Shown here: piece by piece, positions 8,807 through 20,636 of the stretch
Position numbering within the stretch: the stretch's first letter is position 1
Layout of the letters: every line of letters starts with the position of its first letter
Translations under genes and position numbers: made by a program
The notes under the pieces: generated by a model
What the model was told of the DNA's origin: nothing
The model's input: the letters and a program-made list of their open reading frames with translations, nothing else
Databases searched by the model: none
Assembly: GCA_002733715.2 (NCBI GenBank)
Contig: NVWQ02000045.1
Coordinates: 18,161-82,160 of the forward strand
Length of the DNA stretch: 64,000 bases
Reading direction: 5' to 3'
From: Methylophaga sp.
GTDB taxonomy: Bacteria; Pseudomonadota; Gammaproteobacteria; Nitrosococcales; Methylophagaceae

Positions 8807-10720
8807 TTGGTTATTTTGAGTATTGCAAAACAATTATTTAAGTACTATCTATTAATGATAAGTATTTTTTTTGTAGGAAGAGCGGCACTTTTTGTTCTTT
8901 ATTTTGATAAGTTTAAAGACAGTGATGTAAATTATTGGCTAACTTTTATTTATGGATTAAGAATGGATACGATTGCAGCAGGCATGTTGCTTATAATCCC
9001 TCTTTTATTGCTTTGCTTAAGTCCAAACTTCTTAAAAAAAATAGTCGATAGCTTTTTAAAATATTATTTTCTAATTGTTCTTGCGGTATTGATTTATATT
9101 GAAAATGCCACCTTCCCATTTTTTGCACAATACGACGTCAGGCCGAATTATCTATTTGTAGAATATTTGGCCTATCCGAAAGAAGTGTTCGGAATGATTT
9201 TTGCTGATTATAAAGTTGAGCTGTTGATTGCTTTTGCAATGTTAGCGGGTTTTATTTATCTCTATTTAAAACACACTAAAAATAGCTTTATAGTAGTGTT
9301 TGATACTAGCTATATCAAAAGATTAGTGTGGTTTTTACCTTTAGCCTTTATATTGTTAGTGGCTGTTCGGTCATCGTTTGGTCATCGTCCGGCTAATAAT
9401 TCCGATGCAATGTACTCATCAAATAGAGCCGTTAATGAAATAACCAAAAACTCTATTTACAGCATTTATTATGCTGTTTACACCAATATACGCCATGGAA
9501 GTGGTAAATCAATTAAACAATATGGAAAAATGCCTATTGAAGAGGCGTTAAGTAGAGTAAAAAAACGCTTAGGAATTGACAGCATAAATGAATTAAGTCC
9601 GTTAAGCAGGATTGAACCGACACATTTTAAAACTGAAAACTCAAAAAATCTAGTTATTTTTATTCAAGAAAGTATGGGCTATCAATTTGTTGAAGCTGTT
9701 GGTGGTGAAAAAGGAATTACGCCGAACCTTAACCGCTTAAGTAAGGAAGGTATTGTATTTAAAGATCTCTATTCAAATGGTACGAGAAGTATTCGTGGGC
9801 TTGCAGGTAGTGTTGCAGGTAATTTCTCTGTACCAGGAAAAGGTGTGCTAAAGCGCAATAAATCACAAACAGATTTTTTCACAATTGCCTCTCTTTTAGA
9901 GCCATATGGTTATCATTCGATGTTTATCTATGGTGGAGAAAGTCGTTTTGATAATATGCGGGGCTGGTTTTTGGGTAATGGATTTGATCAAATTATTGAT
10001 CAGCCACAATTTGAAGATCCTTCTTTTGTTGGCACGTGGGGCGTAAGTGATGAAGATTTAGTTATAAAATCAAATGAGGAATTTAAGAAGCTATATGCTA
10101 AAGACCAAAAGTTTGTAGCGGTCATGTTTTCAACATCTAATCACTCTCCTTTCGATTTTCCTGGAGGGAAAATTGATTTAGTTGAAGGAGTAAAAGTACG
10201 TAGTGATACTAATGCCATTAAATATGCAGATTATGCAATTGGTCAATTTATCGATCAGGCTAGAGAAGAAGCTTACTACAAAGATACTGTATTTGTAATT
10301 GTGGCCGATCATAATATACGAGTATATGGTGACGACATGGTGCCAGTGGATATGTTTCATATTCCAGGCCTTATCTTAGGTGAAGGCATTGAAGCCAAAG
10401 CATATGAAGAGTTAGCGACACAACCTGATGTATTGGCAACAGCGCTAGACTTGATTGGTTTAGATCTAAGCTATCCAATTATGGGGCATTCAATTTTTAG
10501 TGACCAAAAACAGAATATGGCTTTAATGCAGTTTTTCGAATCTTATGCGTTAAGGGTTGATAATAAGATAGCAGTAATACGACCAGGTAAACCTCCTATT
10601 ACCTTTTTATACAAAGGTAAACATCTAGTGGAAGTGACTTCTGATGACGAATTAGAGAAGGATGCCTTAGCTTTTGTTGTCACTTTAGATCATCTGTATC
10701 ATGAGAAAAAATACCGATAA
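8807..10720 (+). CDS. LTA synthase-like sulfatase/phosphoglycerol transferase
   Basis: N-terminal TM helices plus sulfatase domain (LVIFIQESMGYQFVE, SNGTRSIRG, VIVADHNIR). TTG start. Confidence 0.85.
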   Translation: MVILSIAKQLFKYYLLMISIFFVGRAALFVLYFDKFKDSDVNYWLTFIYGLRMDTIAAGMLLIIPLLLLCLSPNFLKKIVDSFLKYYFLIVLAVLIYIENATFPFFAQYDVRPNYLFVEYLAYPKEVFGMIFADYKVELLIAFAMLAGFIYLYLKHTKNSFIVVFDTSYIKRLVWFLPLAFILLVAVRSSFGHRPANNSDAMYSSNRAVNEITKNSIYSIYYAVYTNIRHGSGKSIKQYGKMPIEEALSRVKKRLGIDSINELSPLSRIEPTHFKTENSKNLVIFIQESMGYQFVEAVGGEKGITPNLNRLSKEGIVFKDLYSNGTRSIRGLAGSVAGNFSVPGKGVLKRNKSQTDFFTIASLLEPYGYHSMFIYGGESRFDNMRGWFLGNGFDQIIDQPQFEDPSFVGTWGVSDEDLVIKSNEEFKKLYAKDQKFVAVMFSTSNHSPFDFPGGKIDLVEGVKVRSDTNAIKYADYAIGQFIDQAREEAYYKDTVFVIVADHNIRVYGDDMVPVDMFHIPGLILGEGIEAKAYEELATQPDVLATALDLIGLDLSYPIMGHSIFSDQKQNMALMQFFESYALRVDNKIAVIRPGKPPITFLYKGKHLVEVTSDDELEKDALAFVVTLDHLYHEKKYR

Positions 10721-10789
10721 AATACAGGTTTTTACTTGAGTGTTTCGTAGTTATCGCTGTTTGTTGTATAATGATCCGTTATTTGATTT

Positions 10790-10815
10790 ATGGCAGTTTC
10801 ATATGAAACTGCCAT
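10790..10815. terminator. Perfect 26-bp palindrome followed by T-tract
   Basis: ATGGCAGTTTCATATGAAACTGCCAT then TTTT. Confidence 0.75.
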
Positions 10816-10877
10816 TTTTCGTTTTAGGCCAATAATAATAAAAATAGGCTTTAAGAGAGAAGTAGTGGGGTAGTACC

Positions 10878-12077
10878 ATGACAAATTCAGTCATGCCAAC
10901 GTATGGACGCCTTGATGTCGCCTTTATAAGAGGTGAAGGCGCTTGGTTAACAGATACAGAAGGTAAGCAGTATTTAGATGCGCTGAGTGGTATTGCTGTG
11001 TGTAATTTAGGTCACGCACACCCTGCAATCACGCAAGCGATCACTGAGCAAGCAGCTACACTTATTCATACTTCCAATATTTACCATATTCCTTTGCAAG
11101 AACAGTTAGCTGACAAACTTGCTGATTTGTCAGGCATGGAGCAGGTATTCTTTTGTAATTCAGGTGCCGAGGCCAATGAAGCCGCTATTAAAATAGCGCG
11201 CAAATATGGTCACAGTAAAGGCGTTGATAAACCCGTTATTATTGTTATGGATGGTAGTTTCCACGGTAGGACGATGGCAACATTATCTGCTACTGGAAAT
11301 TCCAAAATACATGCGGGTTTTGAGCCTCTAGTTCCTGGGTTTGTACGTGTGCCTTTTAATGATATCGACGCGCTACGCATGGCAATAAGTCATTGGCCAG
11401 AAGCGGTTGCGGTGATGTTGGAGCCGATCCAAGGTGAAGGCGGAATAAAAATCCCTGCGCCTGATTATTTGGCTGAAGTACGTGATTTGTGTACACAGCG
11501 TAAATTATTGATGATGCTTGATGAAGTTCAGACCGGTATTGGTCGTACGGGCGAATGGTTTGCTTTTCAACATGCGGAAGGCTTGCTACCGGATGTAATG
11601 ATGCTGGCTAAAGCGCTAGGTAATGGTATGCCTATCGGAGCATGTTTAGTTGCAGGTGATGCGGTGGGCATTTTAGAAGCAGGTAATCATGGCTCAACTT
11701 TTGGTGGAAACCCTTTAGCATGTAAAGTTGCTTTAACGGTATTAAACACCATAGAGAACGATAAACTGATGCAGAATGTTAAAACATTAAATGCAACAAT
11801 GGTGCATGGTTTTGAGAAAGCATTGTCTGGCTATTCAGAGGTTAAAGTGATCCGTGCAGCTGGTTTTATGTTTGGTATTGAATTGATTAAGCCGTGTACT
11901 GTTCTTGTACAGCAAGCCCTAGAAAATGGCTTATTAATTAATGTGGCAGCTGATAATGTTATTAGATTGTTACCACCACTGGTAATTAATGCTGAAGAAG
12001 CTAAGCTAATCGTATCAAAAATCAGTAAGCTAGTGATTGAGTTTATAGAATCTCAAGAAATTAAGTGTGTAGCGTAA
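10878..12077 (+). CDS. argD: Acetylornithine aminotransferase
   Basis: Class III aminotransferase motifs (NSGAEANEAAIKIARK, LDEVQTGIGRTG, GSTFGGNPLA), followed by argF. Confidence 0.92.
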   Translation: MTNSVMPTYGRLDVAFIRGEGAWLTDTEGKQYLDALSGIAVCNLGHAHPAITQAITEQAATLIHTSNIYHIPLQEQLADKLADLSGMEQVFFCNSGAEANEAAIKIARKYGHSKGVDKPVIIVMDGSFHGRTMATLSATGNSKIHAGFEPLVPGFVRVPFNDIDALRMAISHWPEAVAVMLEPIQGEGGIKIPAPDYLAEVRDLCTQRKLLMMLDEVQTGIGRTGEWFAFQHAEGLLPDVMMLAKALGNGMPIGACLVAGDAVGILEAGNHGSTFGGNPLACKVALTVLNTIENDKLMQNVKTLNATMVHGFEKALSGYSEVKVIRAAGFMFGIELIKPCTVLVQQALENGLLINVAADNVIRLLPPLVINAEEAKLIVSKISKLVIEFIESQEIKCVA

Positions 12078-12235
12078 GGAACCTCTGATCAAATCATGAA
12101 CTCATATATCACGCGCACAATGTCCAATTTCTGCGTTGAAAAGCTTCACAATAACTTGCTATTATGCGCACTTTTCGCCTTAAATTTGAACATTCTACAC
12201 ACAATCTATTTCGCCCAGATTTAATCAGAGGCTCC
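12078..12235. mobile_element. MITE-like element with ~18-bp terminal inverted repeats
   Basis: GGAACCTCTGATCAAATC (12078-12095) and GATTTAATCAGAGGCTCC (12218-12235), 16/18 matched as inverted repeat. Confidence 0.65.
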
Positions 12236-12238
12236 ATA

Positions 12239-13138
12239 ATGAGACATTTTTTAACCTTAAAAGATTTAACATCTGATGAGTTGCAGCAGCTAATCACCCG
12301 CGCGATTGAGCTAAAACGTATGCATAAAGCGGGTGAAATATACCAGCCTCTTAAAAACAAAGTATTGGCAATGATTTTTGATAAATCATCGACTCGTACT
12401 CGTGTGTCGTTTGAATCAGCAATGGTGCAGTTTGGTGGCGGTTCAATATTCTTATCGCCTAATGATACTCAGTTAGGCCGTGGTGAACCGGTAGAAGATT
12501 CTGCTCGTGTTATTTCAAGCATGGTTGATGCGGTGATGATTCGTACTTTTGATCACAATATGGTTAAAAAGTTTGCTGAGAATTCATCAGTGCCCGTTAT
12601 AAATGCATTAACAGATGATTATCATCCTTGCCAGCTGTTGGCCGATATGCAAACTTATCAAGAGCATAAAGGTTCGATTCAAGGTAAAACAGTGACTTGG
12701 GTGGGGGATGGTAATAACATGTGCCATTCTTACATCAATGCAGCTGATAGATTTGGTTTCAAGCTTAGTATTGCGACACCAAAAGGCTATGAACCTGACG
12801 CTAACATTGTTGCATCAGCACAAACAACAATTACTCTATTCAACGATGTAGACAGTGCTGTTAAAGGCTCTGATTTAGTTGTGACAGATGTATGGGCAAG
12901 CATGGGGCAAGAAGAAGAGCAGAAAAAACGTGAAGTAGCTTTTGCTGATTTTCAAGTGAACCATGATGTGATGGCACTTGCTAATGAAGGCGCGCTATTT
13001 ATGCACTGTTTACCGGCTCATCGCGGTGAAGAAGTATCAGCCGAATTAATGGATGATACTAACAGTGTAGTATGGAACGAAGCTGAAAATCGTTTGCATG
13101 CTCAAAAAGCATTGTTAGAGTTTTTATTCACTAACTAG
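12239..13138 (+). CDS. argF: Ornithine carbamoyltransferase
   Basis: [11 protein letters not shown] and [13 protein letters not shown] motifs; internal start [11 protein letters not shown]. Confidence 0.93.
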   Translation: MRHFLTLKDLTSDELQQLITRAIELKRMHKAGEIYQPLKNKVLAMIFDKSSTRTRVSFESAMVQFGGGSIFLSPNDTQLGRGEPVEDSARVISSMVDAVMIRTFDHNMVKKFAENSSVPVINALTDDYHPCQLLADMQTYQEHKGSIQGKTVTWVGDGNNMCHSYINAADRFGFKLSIATPKGYEPDANIVASAQTTITLFNDVDSAVKGSDLVVTDVWASMGQEEEQKKREVAFADFQVNHDVMALANEGALFMHCLPAHRGEEVSAELMDDTNSVVWNEAENRLHAQKALLEFLFTN

Positions 13139-13798
13139 CTGCTCATTAAGCTGTTGCAAGCGCTCAATCGTACCAATATCCGACCACTGACCCTGATACA
13201 GTTCACCTTGTAGTTGCTGCTTAGTAATGCTGGCTAGCAATAAAGGTTTTAGTGCTAAGCGCTGCACATCTAAATCAGCAAAAAAAGTAGGGTGATAGAC
13301 GGCAATACCGCTAAAAGTGAATTTCTCGCTGCCTTGCTGGCTAAGCGATCCAGAAGACAAGGAGAAATCTCCATCAGGATGATGTGCCGGATTATTAACT
13401 AATACTAAATGAGCTAAATTATTGTTCTGTAACGCTAGCTTGCTTAGCTGTTCAAAAGGATAATCTGTCCAAATATCACCGTTTACCACTAGAAAAGGTT
13501 CTTCACCTAATAATGGCAAAGCGTTAATAATGCCGCCAGCGGTCTCAAGCCCACCTTGCTGTTCAGGCGAATAACTGATTGTTGCTCCGAATTGCTCTCC
13601 ATTACCTAAAGTATCAGGGAATTGTTGACCCAAATGAGCATGGTTTATGATGATTTCAGTGATGCCAGCATTGACTAAGGCTATGATCAAGTGTTCAATC
13701 AGCCTGTGTTTACCCGCTTTTAATAATGGTTTTGGCGTATGGTCGGTTAACGGTCGTAAACGTTCACCACGACCGGCAGAGAGGATCATTGCTTTCAT
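13124..13798 (-). CDS. murU: N-acetylmuramate alpha-1-phosphate uridylyltransferase
   Basis: Nucleotidyltransferase N-terminus [26 protein letters not shown]; next to amgK-like kinase. Confidence 0.85.
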   Translation of the reverse strand: MKAMILSAGRGERLRPLTDHTPKPLLKAGKHRLIEHLIIALVNAGITEIIINHAHLGQQFPDTLGNGEQFGATISYSPEQQGGLETAGGIINALPLLGEEPFLVVNGDIWTDYPFEQLSKLALQNNNLAHLVLVNNPAHHPDGDFSLSSGSLSQQGSEKFTFSGIAVYHPTFFADLDVQRLALKPLLLASITKQQLQGELYQGQWSDIGTIERLQQLNEQLVSE

Positions 13799-14793
13799 TA
13801 AATAGCTGCTATTTTTGCTTGTTGTTGAAGGAAAGTAGTTAACTCAGAAAATTCTGGGTATTTAGCACTGATTTTACGCACATATTTTAATGTTAAAGGT
13901 AAGTCATTCATATAATTGGATTTGCCATCACGATAATTGAGTCGAGAAAAGATTCCTAACACTTTAATATGGCGTTGTAAGCCCATCCAATCAAACCATT
14001 GAGTAAACTTTTCAAGTGAAATGGAATTACTAAGAAGCTTGTTTTTAATAGCATTTAGATAATAATATTCTACCCAGTTAGCTAGCTTGTCATCAGGCCA
14101 TTCAATATAACAATCCCGCAATAAGGAGACGAGATCATAAGTAATAGGGCCGATAACGGCATCTTGAAAATCAATAATTCCAGGTGAGTTTTCTGAGGTA
14201 TGCATTAAGTTACGTGAATGATAGTCACGGTGAACAAATACTTGGGGTTGCTCTAATGCACTTTTAGTTAACAAATTAAATGTGTCAGTTAAAAATTCCG
14301 GGGTATCAATCGAAAGATGCTCATTTAAAAACCACTCGGGAAATAGAGACATTTCTTGGTGTAATAAAGCACTGCTGTATTCAGGTAAAGTGATTTTATC
14401 GAGGGGCAATAACTGCATGGATATTAAGCTATCAATTGCGGCTTTATATAAGGAGTCTGCCGATTGCTCATTAAGCTCATCTAAATAGGCACGATTGCCA
14501 AAGTCGGAAAGTAGCAAAAAGCCTGCATCTATATCATAAGCTGTAAACTTCGGAACATGCACGCCATGTTCATGCATAAATGTTGCTATAGAAATGAAAG
14601 GCTGTGTATCTTCTTGTGCAGGAGGCGCATCCATTAAAATTAATGTTTCATCGCCAATTGACACTCTAAAATAACGACGGAAACTAGCATCACTTGATGC
14701 CGGTTCAATTTGAAAGTCAATGGTTGAAAATATTTGTTTTAGCCATGAATTAATTGCGTCTAAGCGTTCACCTATAACATTACTATTTATCAT
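13798..14793 (-). CDS. amgK: Anomeric MurNAc/GlcNAc kinase
   Basis: Aminoglycoside-phosphotransferase fold (VFVHRDYHSRNLM, IIDFQDAVIGP), coupled to murU. Confidence 0.85.
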   Translation of the reverse strand: MINSNVIGERLDAINSWLKQIFSTIDFQIEPASSDASFRRYFRVSIGDETLILMDAPPAQEDTQPFISIATFMHEHGVHVPKFTAYDIDAGFLLLSDFGNRAYLDELNEQSADSLYKAAIDSLISMQLLPLDKITLPEYSSALLHQEMSLFPEWFLNEHLSIDTPEFLTDTFNLLTKSALEQPQVFVHRDYHSRNLMHTSENSPGIIDFQDAVIGPITYDLVSLLRDCYIEWPDDKLANWVEYYYLNAIKNKLLSNSISLEKFTQWFDWMGLQRHIKVLGIFSRLNYRDGKSNYMNDLPLTLKYVRKISAKYPEFSELTTFLQQQAKIAAI

Positions 14794-14955
14794 TTCAGTT
14801 TAAGTTTCCCTTATAACATAATGTTATATATGACTTATATGGATGTTTATTTCTAGGGTTTATATCTAATATCACTAAAACAAGAAATAAAGTGTATAGT
14901 ATCGAGGCTTAAATAACTAACATTAACTATATATACCGTGATTTCAGGAGATAAA

Positions 14956-15444
14956 ATGAAAAAGCTTACTTTTATGCTATTGGCAATTTTAATGGGTGTT
15001 GTAGCCTGTGACAATGATACAGCAAACCAGGCAAATGATGAATCTGTAACAAGCGTTGAATCTGTTGATGCTACAGCTGAAGCATCGTCAGTGGACGAAG
15101 AGTCTCTAATTACACCGGGTGATCTCCCTGAAGAAGCACAAAAGGTGATGTATCAAACTATCTTTGATTATAACCAATGTATGATGGCAAGTCGTTTAAA
15201 GGCAAATCAGAATGGTCAATCTGTTCAACAAGCCGCAAATGAGATTATGTCATCATGCGAGACCCATATGGATGAGTTGAAAACACATTTGTTGGCCAAT
15301 AACGTTAATGAAGCACTTGTAATGGGCATGACAAAGTCGATGAGAGGACGGGCTGCACGCAAATTAATGACGCAAGGCATGAACCAGATGGCTGCTCAGG
15401 CTATGGCGGTGGAAAATGCCGAGAAAATGAAGGCTGCTGAATAA
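14956..15444 (+). CDS. Lipoprotein of unknown function
   Basis: Lipobox LMGVVAC after a short hydrophobic N-terminus. Confidence 0.6.
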   Translation: MKKLTFMLLAILMGVVACDNDTANQANDESVTSVESVDATAEASSVDEESLITPGDLPEEAQKVMYQTIFDYNQCMMASRLKANQNGQSVQQAANEIMSSCETHMDELKTHLLANNVNEALVMGMTKSMRGRAARKLMTQGMNQMAAQAMAVENAEKMKAAE

Positions 15445-15446
15445 TT

Positions 15447-16045
15447 TTAGTGATTACTTTGATTTGGCTGAAGCACATCAATGCCTTGCTTTTTCATCAT
15501 CGATATTAGCTGAATCAAAGGCAAGCCAATTAAACTGTTGGGATCGTTACCATTAAGTTTGGAAAATAAGCTGATCCCAAAACCTTCTGATTTAAAGCTT
15601 CAAGCACATTGGTAGGGCTGTTCTTGCTTTAAATAAAAATCAATTTGATCAAAAGTGAGTGTTTTAAAGCTCACTTCAAAGGGCTCAACTACAGACTGCA
15701 TTTCGCCAGTTTTGCTGTTTAACAGAGCTAAGCCAGTTAAAAACCGTATTTTCTTAGCTGATGCCGCTTGCAGTTGTTGTACTGCACTTTGATGATTTCC
15801 GGCTTTACCTAAAATTTCCCCATCAAGTACGGCTACTTGATCAGAGCCGATAATTAATGCATCTGGGTACTTTGTTGCAATAGCCTGAGCTTTTTGCTCC
15901 GATAAACGCAGCACTAACAGTTCAGGTGATTCATCGGTTAACGCTTGTTCATCGATATCGGGTGATATGGCATCAAACGGCAAACCTAATTTTGCTAATA
16001 ACTCGGCTCTAAACGGGGAGCTTGAGGCTAGAATTAGTTGTTGCA

Positions 16046-16046
<1 letters not shown>
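15447..16046 (-). pseudogene. maf: Maf-like nucleotide pyrophosphatase with in-frame TGA
   Basis: ORF ends EQPYQCA*; same frame continues [50 protein letters not shown]. Family expectation is QPYxCAGSFK. Confidence 0.88.
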
Positions 16047-17713
<1,667 letters not shown>

Positions 17714-17736
17714 TTAAATACTAATATACCGATCTG

Positions 17737-18633
17737 ATGGTCAGCACTCAACAAACGGATACCGCACGATTAATGCGTTTGGCTACTTATGCCTCGGTTT
17801 CAACAGCCTTTATATTAATCGTAGCGAAGCTTGTCGCTTGGTATATCAGTGATTCTGTCAGTGTTTTAGCGACATTATTGGATTCTAGTCTTGATGTTGT
17901 CGCATCACTAATTAATTTATTTGCAGTCAGACATGCACTGCAACCAGCGGATCACGAACATCGTTTTGGTCATGGCAAGGCTGAGGCCCTAGCAGGAATG
18001 GGGCAGGCATTTTTTATAGCAGGATCAGCAGGCTTTTTATTGCTACAAGCTACAGGTCGCTTACTTCATCCACAAGCTGAGATGGCGGGCTTAGGAGTTG
18101 GAGTAGGGGTGATGCTTTTTTCAATCATTGCAACACTATTCTTGTTGTCTTTTCAGAAACATGTCATATCAAAAACAAACTCAACAGCGATAAAAGCCGA
18201 CGCATTACACTATAAAACTGATTTATGGGTGAATACCAGTGTTATTGTCGCATTAGTACTCACTTTTTATGGCTGGTCTTATTTTGATGCCATATTTGCA
18301 CTAGGTATTGCTGTTTTTATTTTATACAGTGCTTGGGAAATTATTAGAGAATCAATTGATTTACTCATGGATCATGAGCTGCCTGACGAAGAACGTGAAA
18401 AAATTAAAAACAGGGTAAGAACGCATGATAATGTCTTAGGCCTGCACGACTTAAGAACGCGCCGGTCGGGAAACACCGTCTTTATTCAATTACATTTAGA
18501 GTTAGATGGCGCTTTAAGCTTATCGGCTGCTCATGCTATTGCAGATAGTGTTGAACGTGATTTGGTAAGCCTATTTCCATCCGCTGAAGTTATTATTCAT
18601 GAAGATCCAGTTGATACAAAAGCTTACCCCTAA
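17737..18633 (+). CDS. Cation efflux protein (FieF-like CDF)
   Basis: LLDSSLDVVASLINLFAVRHALQPADHEHRFGHGKAEALAG. Confidence 0.9.
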   Translation: MVSTQQTDTARLMRLATYASVSTAFILIVAKLVAWYISDSVSVLATLLDSSLDVVASLINLFAVRHALQPADHEHRFGHGKAEALAGMGQAFFIAGSAGFLLLQATGRLLHPQAEMAGLGVGVGVMLFSIIATLFLLSFQKHVISKTNSTAIKADALHYKTDLWVNTSVIVALVLTFYGWSYFDAIFALGIAVFILYSAWEIIRESIDLLMDHELPDEEREKIKNRVRTHDNVLGLHDLRTRRSGNTVFIQLHLELDGALSLSAAHAIADSVERDLVSLFPSAEVIIHEDPVDTKAYP

Positions 18634-18719
18634 TTCTAGTTAAAATAGTTTTTAACATCCAAAACAATTGAGAAACCTCGTATAATTTAAGTAACTTTAA
18701 ATATTTTGAGATTTTTACT

Positions 18720-19313
18720 TTGTCCCATAACCTTCAAATTTATACAGGAATTGCTATTTTTTTTCTGTTAGTCATTACAATTGCATTCTTTTTCAGAAAA
18801 AAGAAGCAAGATGCGAATAATAAAATTGACTTAGCGTTAAAGCCATACACACAGGCTAGTTTACAGGATCTGGTCTTCCCTGATGGTGTGGGCGGAATGG
18901 TAGATATTGAACGCTTAGTATTATTAAAACAGGGTGTTTTGGTCATTGAGACATACCCCATGTCAGGTAATTTATTTGGTGCAGATAAGATTGAAAAGTG
19001 GACACAAATGCTTAATGGAAAAAGCTTTAAATTTACTAATCCACTTTATCGTATTCAAATGTTACGCCAGGCCATCCAAGTTATTGCACCGAGTACCCCA
19101 ATTTTTTACCGCGTAATTTTTACTGCCAGTGATTCATCCTTTCCAAAAGGAAAGCCAGATGACGTTTCAACCTTGCTCACATTAGAAAATGATTTAGAAG
19201 TACTTAAACAATCGCCTGTGATGACAGAAAAGCAACGGTCTAATTGGGATCGGATTTTGCGTATTGCACGAAAAGATGGCCAAGCCATACAATTGGGCAC
19301 CGCCAATGGCTGA
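18720..19313 (+). CDS. NERD-domain membrane-anchored protein
   Basis: N-terminal TM, then NERD-like domain (DIERLVLLKQGVLVIETYPMSGNLFGADKIEKWTQ). TTG start. Confidence 0.6.
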   Translation: MSHNLQIYTGIAIFFLLVITIAFFFRKKKQDANNKIDLALKPYTQASLQDLVFPDGVGGMVDIERLVLLKQGVLVIETYPMSGNLFGADKIEKWTQMLNGKSFKFTNPLYRIQMLRQAIQVIAPSTPIFYRVIFTASDSSFPKGKPDDVSTLLTLENDLEVLKQSPVMTEKQRSNWDRILRIARKDGQAIQLGTANG

Positions 19314-20217
19314 TAATCGCTTAATTGTAGCCATTTCATCCCGAGCTTTATTTGATTTAGATGAAAGTCATCAGATTTACGAACAACAAGGCACAAAAGC
19401 TTATTGCCAATATCAAATTGAGCATGAAGATGTAGCTCTTGAAGCGGGTGCCGCTTATTCGCTAGTTAAAAAACTACTCGCTTTAAACGATAATAAAACC
19501 GACAAAACGCATGTCGAAATTATCTTGTTGTCACGCAATAGCTCAGATACCGGTTTACGCATATTTAACTCAATTCAGCATCATAATCTCAATATAAGTC
19601 GTGCGGTTTTCACCTCAGGCAGTAGTCCATATCGTTATGTTGAAACCTTTGGTGCGAACTTGTTTTTATCGACCAGCCCTGAGGATGTCAGAAAAGCATT
19701 AGATGCGGGAATTGCTGCAGCTACTATTTTGCCGTCTAATGTGGGGGAAAATAGTGATAAAGAACAATTGCGAATCGCCTTTGATGGTGATGCCGTGCTC
19801 TTCTCAGATGAATCAGAACGCATATATAAAGAAAAAGGTTTGCAAGCTTTTACTGAAAATGAGCAACAAGCAGCAAAAGATCCATTGACAGGCGGCCCAT
19901 TCAAGGATTTTTTGGTAGCGCTTAATCATTTGCAAACAGAATTTAATGATGAAGAATCGCCGATTAGAACAGCATTAGTAACAGCACGATCTGCGCCGGC
20001 ACATGAAAGAGTGATACGAACACTACGTGCTTGGGGGATCCGCATCGATGAGGCAATTTTTCTTGGTGGCTTAGACAAAGGCCCATTTTTGAAATCATTC
20101 GGGGCCGATATCTTTTTTGACGATCAACAAGGTCATTGTGATTCAGCAAGAGAGCATGTCGCAACAGGGCATGTGCCTCATGGTATAGCAAATGAAGAGA
20201 ACGTAGCTAAAAAATAA
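19306..20217 (+). CDS. 5'-nucleotidase (PF06189-like)
   Basis: LIVAISSRALFDLDESH..., RIAFDGDAVLFSDESE, TARSAPAHERVIRTLRAWGIRIDEAIFLGGLDKGPFL. Confidence 0.85.
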   Translation: MADNRLIVAISSRALFDLDESHQIYEQQGTKAYCQYQIEHEDVALEAGAAYSLVKKLLALNDNKTDKTHVEIILLSRNSSDTGLRIFNSIQHHNLNISRAVFTSGSSPYRYVETFGANLFLSTSPEDVRKALDAGIAAATILPSNVGENSDKEQLRIAFDGDAVLFSDESERIYKEKGLQAFTENEQQAAKDPLTGGPFKDFLVALNHLQTEFNDEESPIRTALVTARSAPAHERVIRTLRAWGIRIDEAIFLGGLDKGPFLKSFGADIFFDDQQGHCDSAREHVATGHVPHGIANEENVAKK

Positions 20218-20254
20218 TAAAACTTTGTATATGGCTGGTTTTCTTATCTATATT

Positions 20255-20434
20255 CATAGCCATGATTTTTCAAGATATATTGCTCAAGCGCTTCCACGAT
20301 GGGTTTAGGTTTGAAAACGCATTATGCTGGGTTATTAGTTTTGGCAAGGAAACATCCCTTACCTGCAATCAACGCCTTGCCTAAAATGTTTTTAAATCTC
20401 ACTGAAATACACATCTTGAAGTATCATGGCTATG
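20255..20434. repeat. ~180-bp inverted-repeat-bounded element upstream of tRNA-Leu
   Basis: CATAGCCATGATTTTTCAAGAT (20255-20276) vs ATCTTGAAGTATCATGGCTATG (20413-20434), 20/22 as inverted repeat. Confidence 0.6.
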
Positions 20435-20486
20435 TGTTTATAATAGCCGACTTCTTTAGATTCGTAGATATCTAAACAATGTTTAT

Positions 20487-20571
20487 GCGAGAGTGGCGGA
20501 ATTGGTAGACGCGCTAGATTTAGGTTCTAGTGGGGTAACCTGTGAGAGTTCGAGTCTCTCCTCTCGTACCA
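20487..20571 (+). tRNA. tRNA-Leu (anticodon UAG)
   Basis: GCGAGAG/CTCTCGT acceptor, anticodon loop TTTAGGT, TTCGAGT T-loop, encoded CCA. Confidence 0.95.
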
Positions 20572-20636
20572 ATTATTGAGTTGTTGATGGCATTTATTTT
20601 CATCAATGACTCAAAATTTCTTTTTTGAGGTTCAAA

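Noticed and set aside
12109-12360. 83-aa minus-strand ORF
   Set aside because: Runs antisense through the MITE-like element and the argF 5' end; no recognisable protein.
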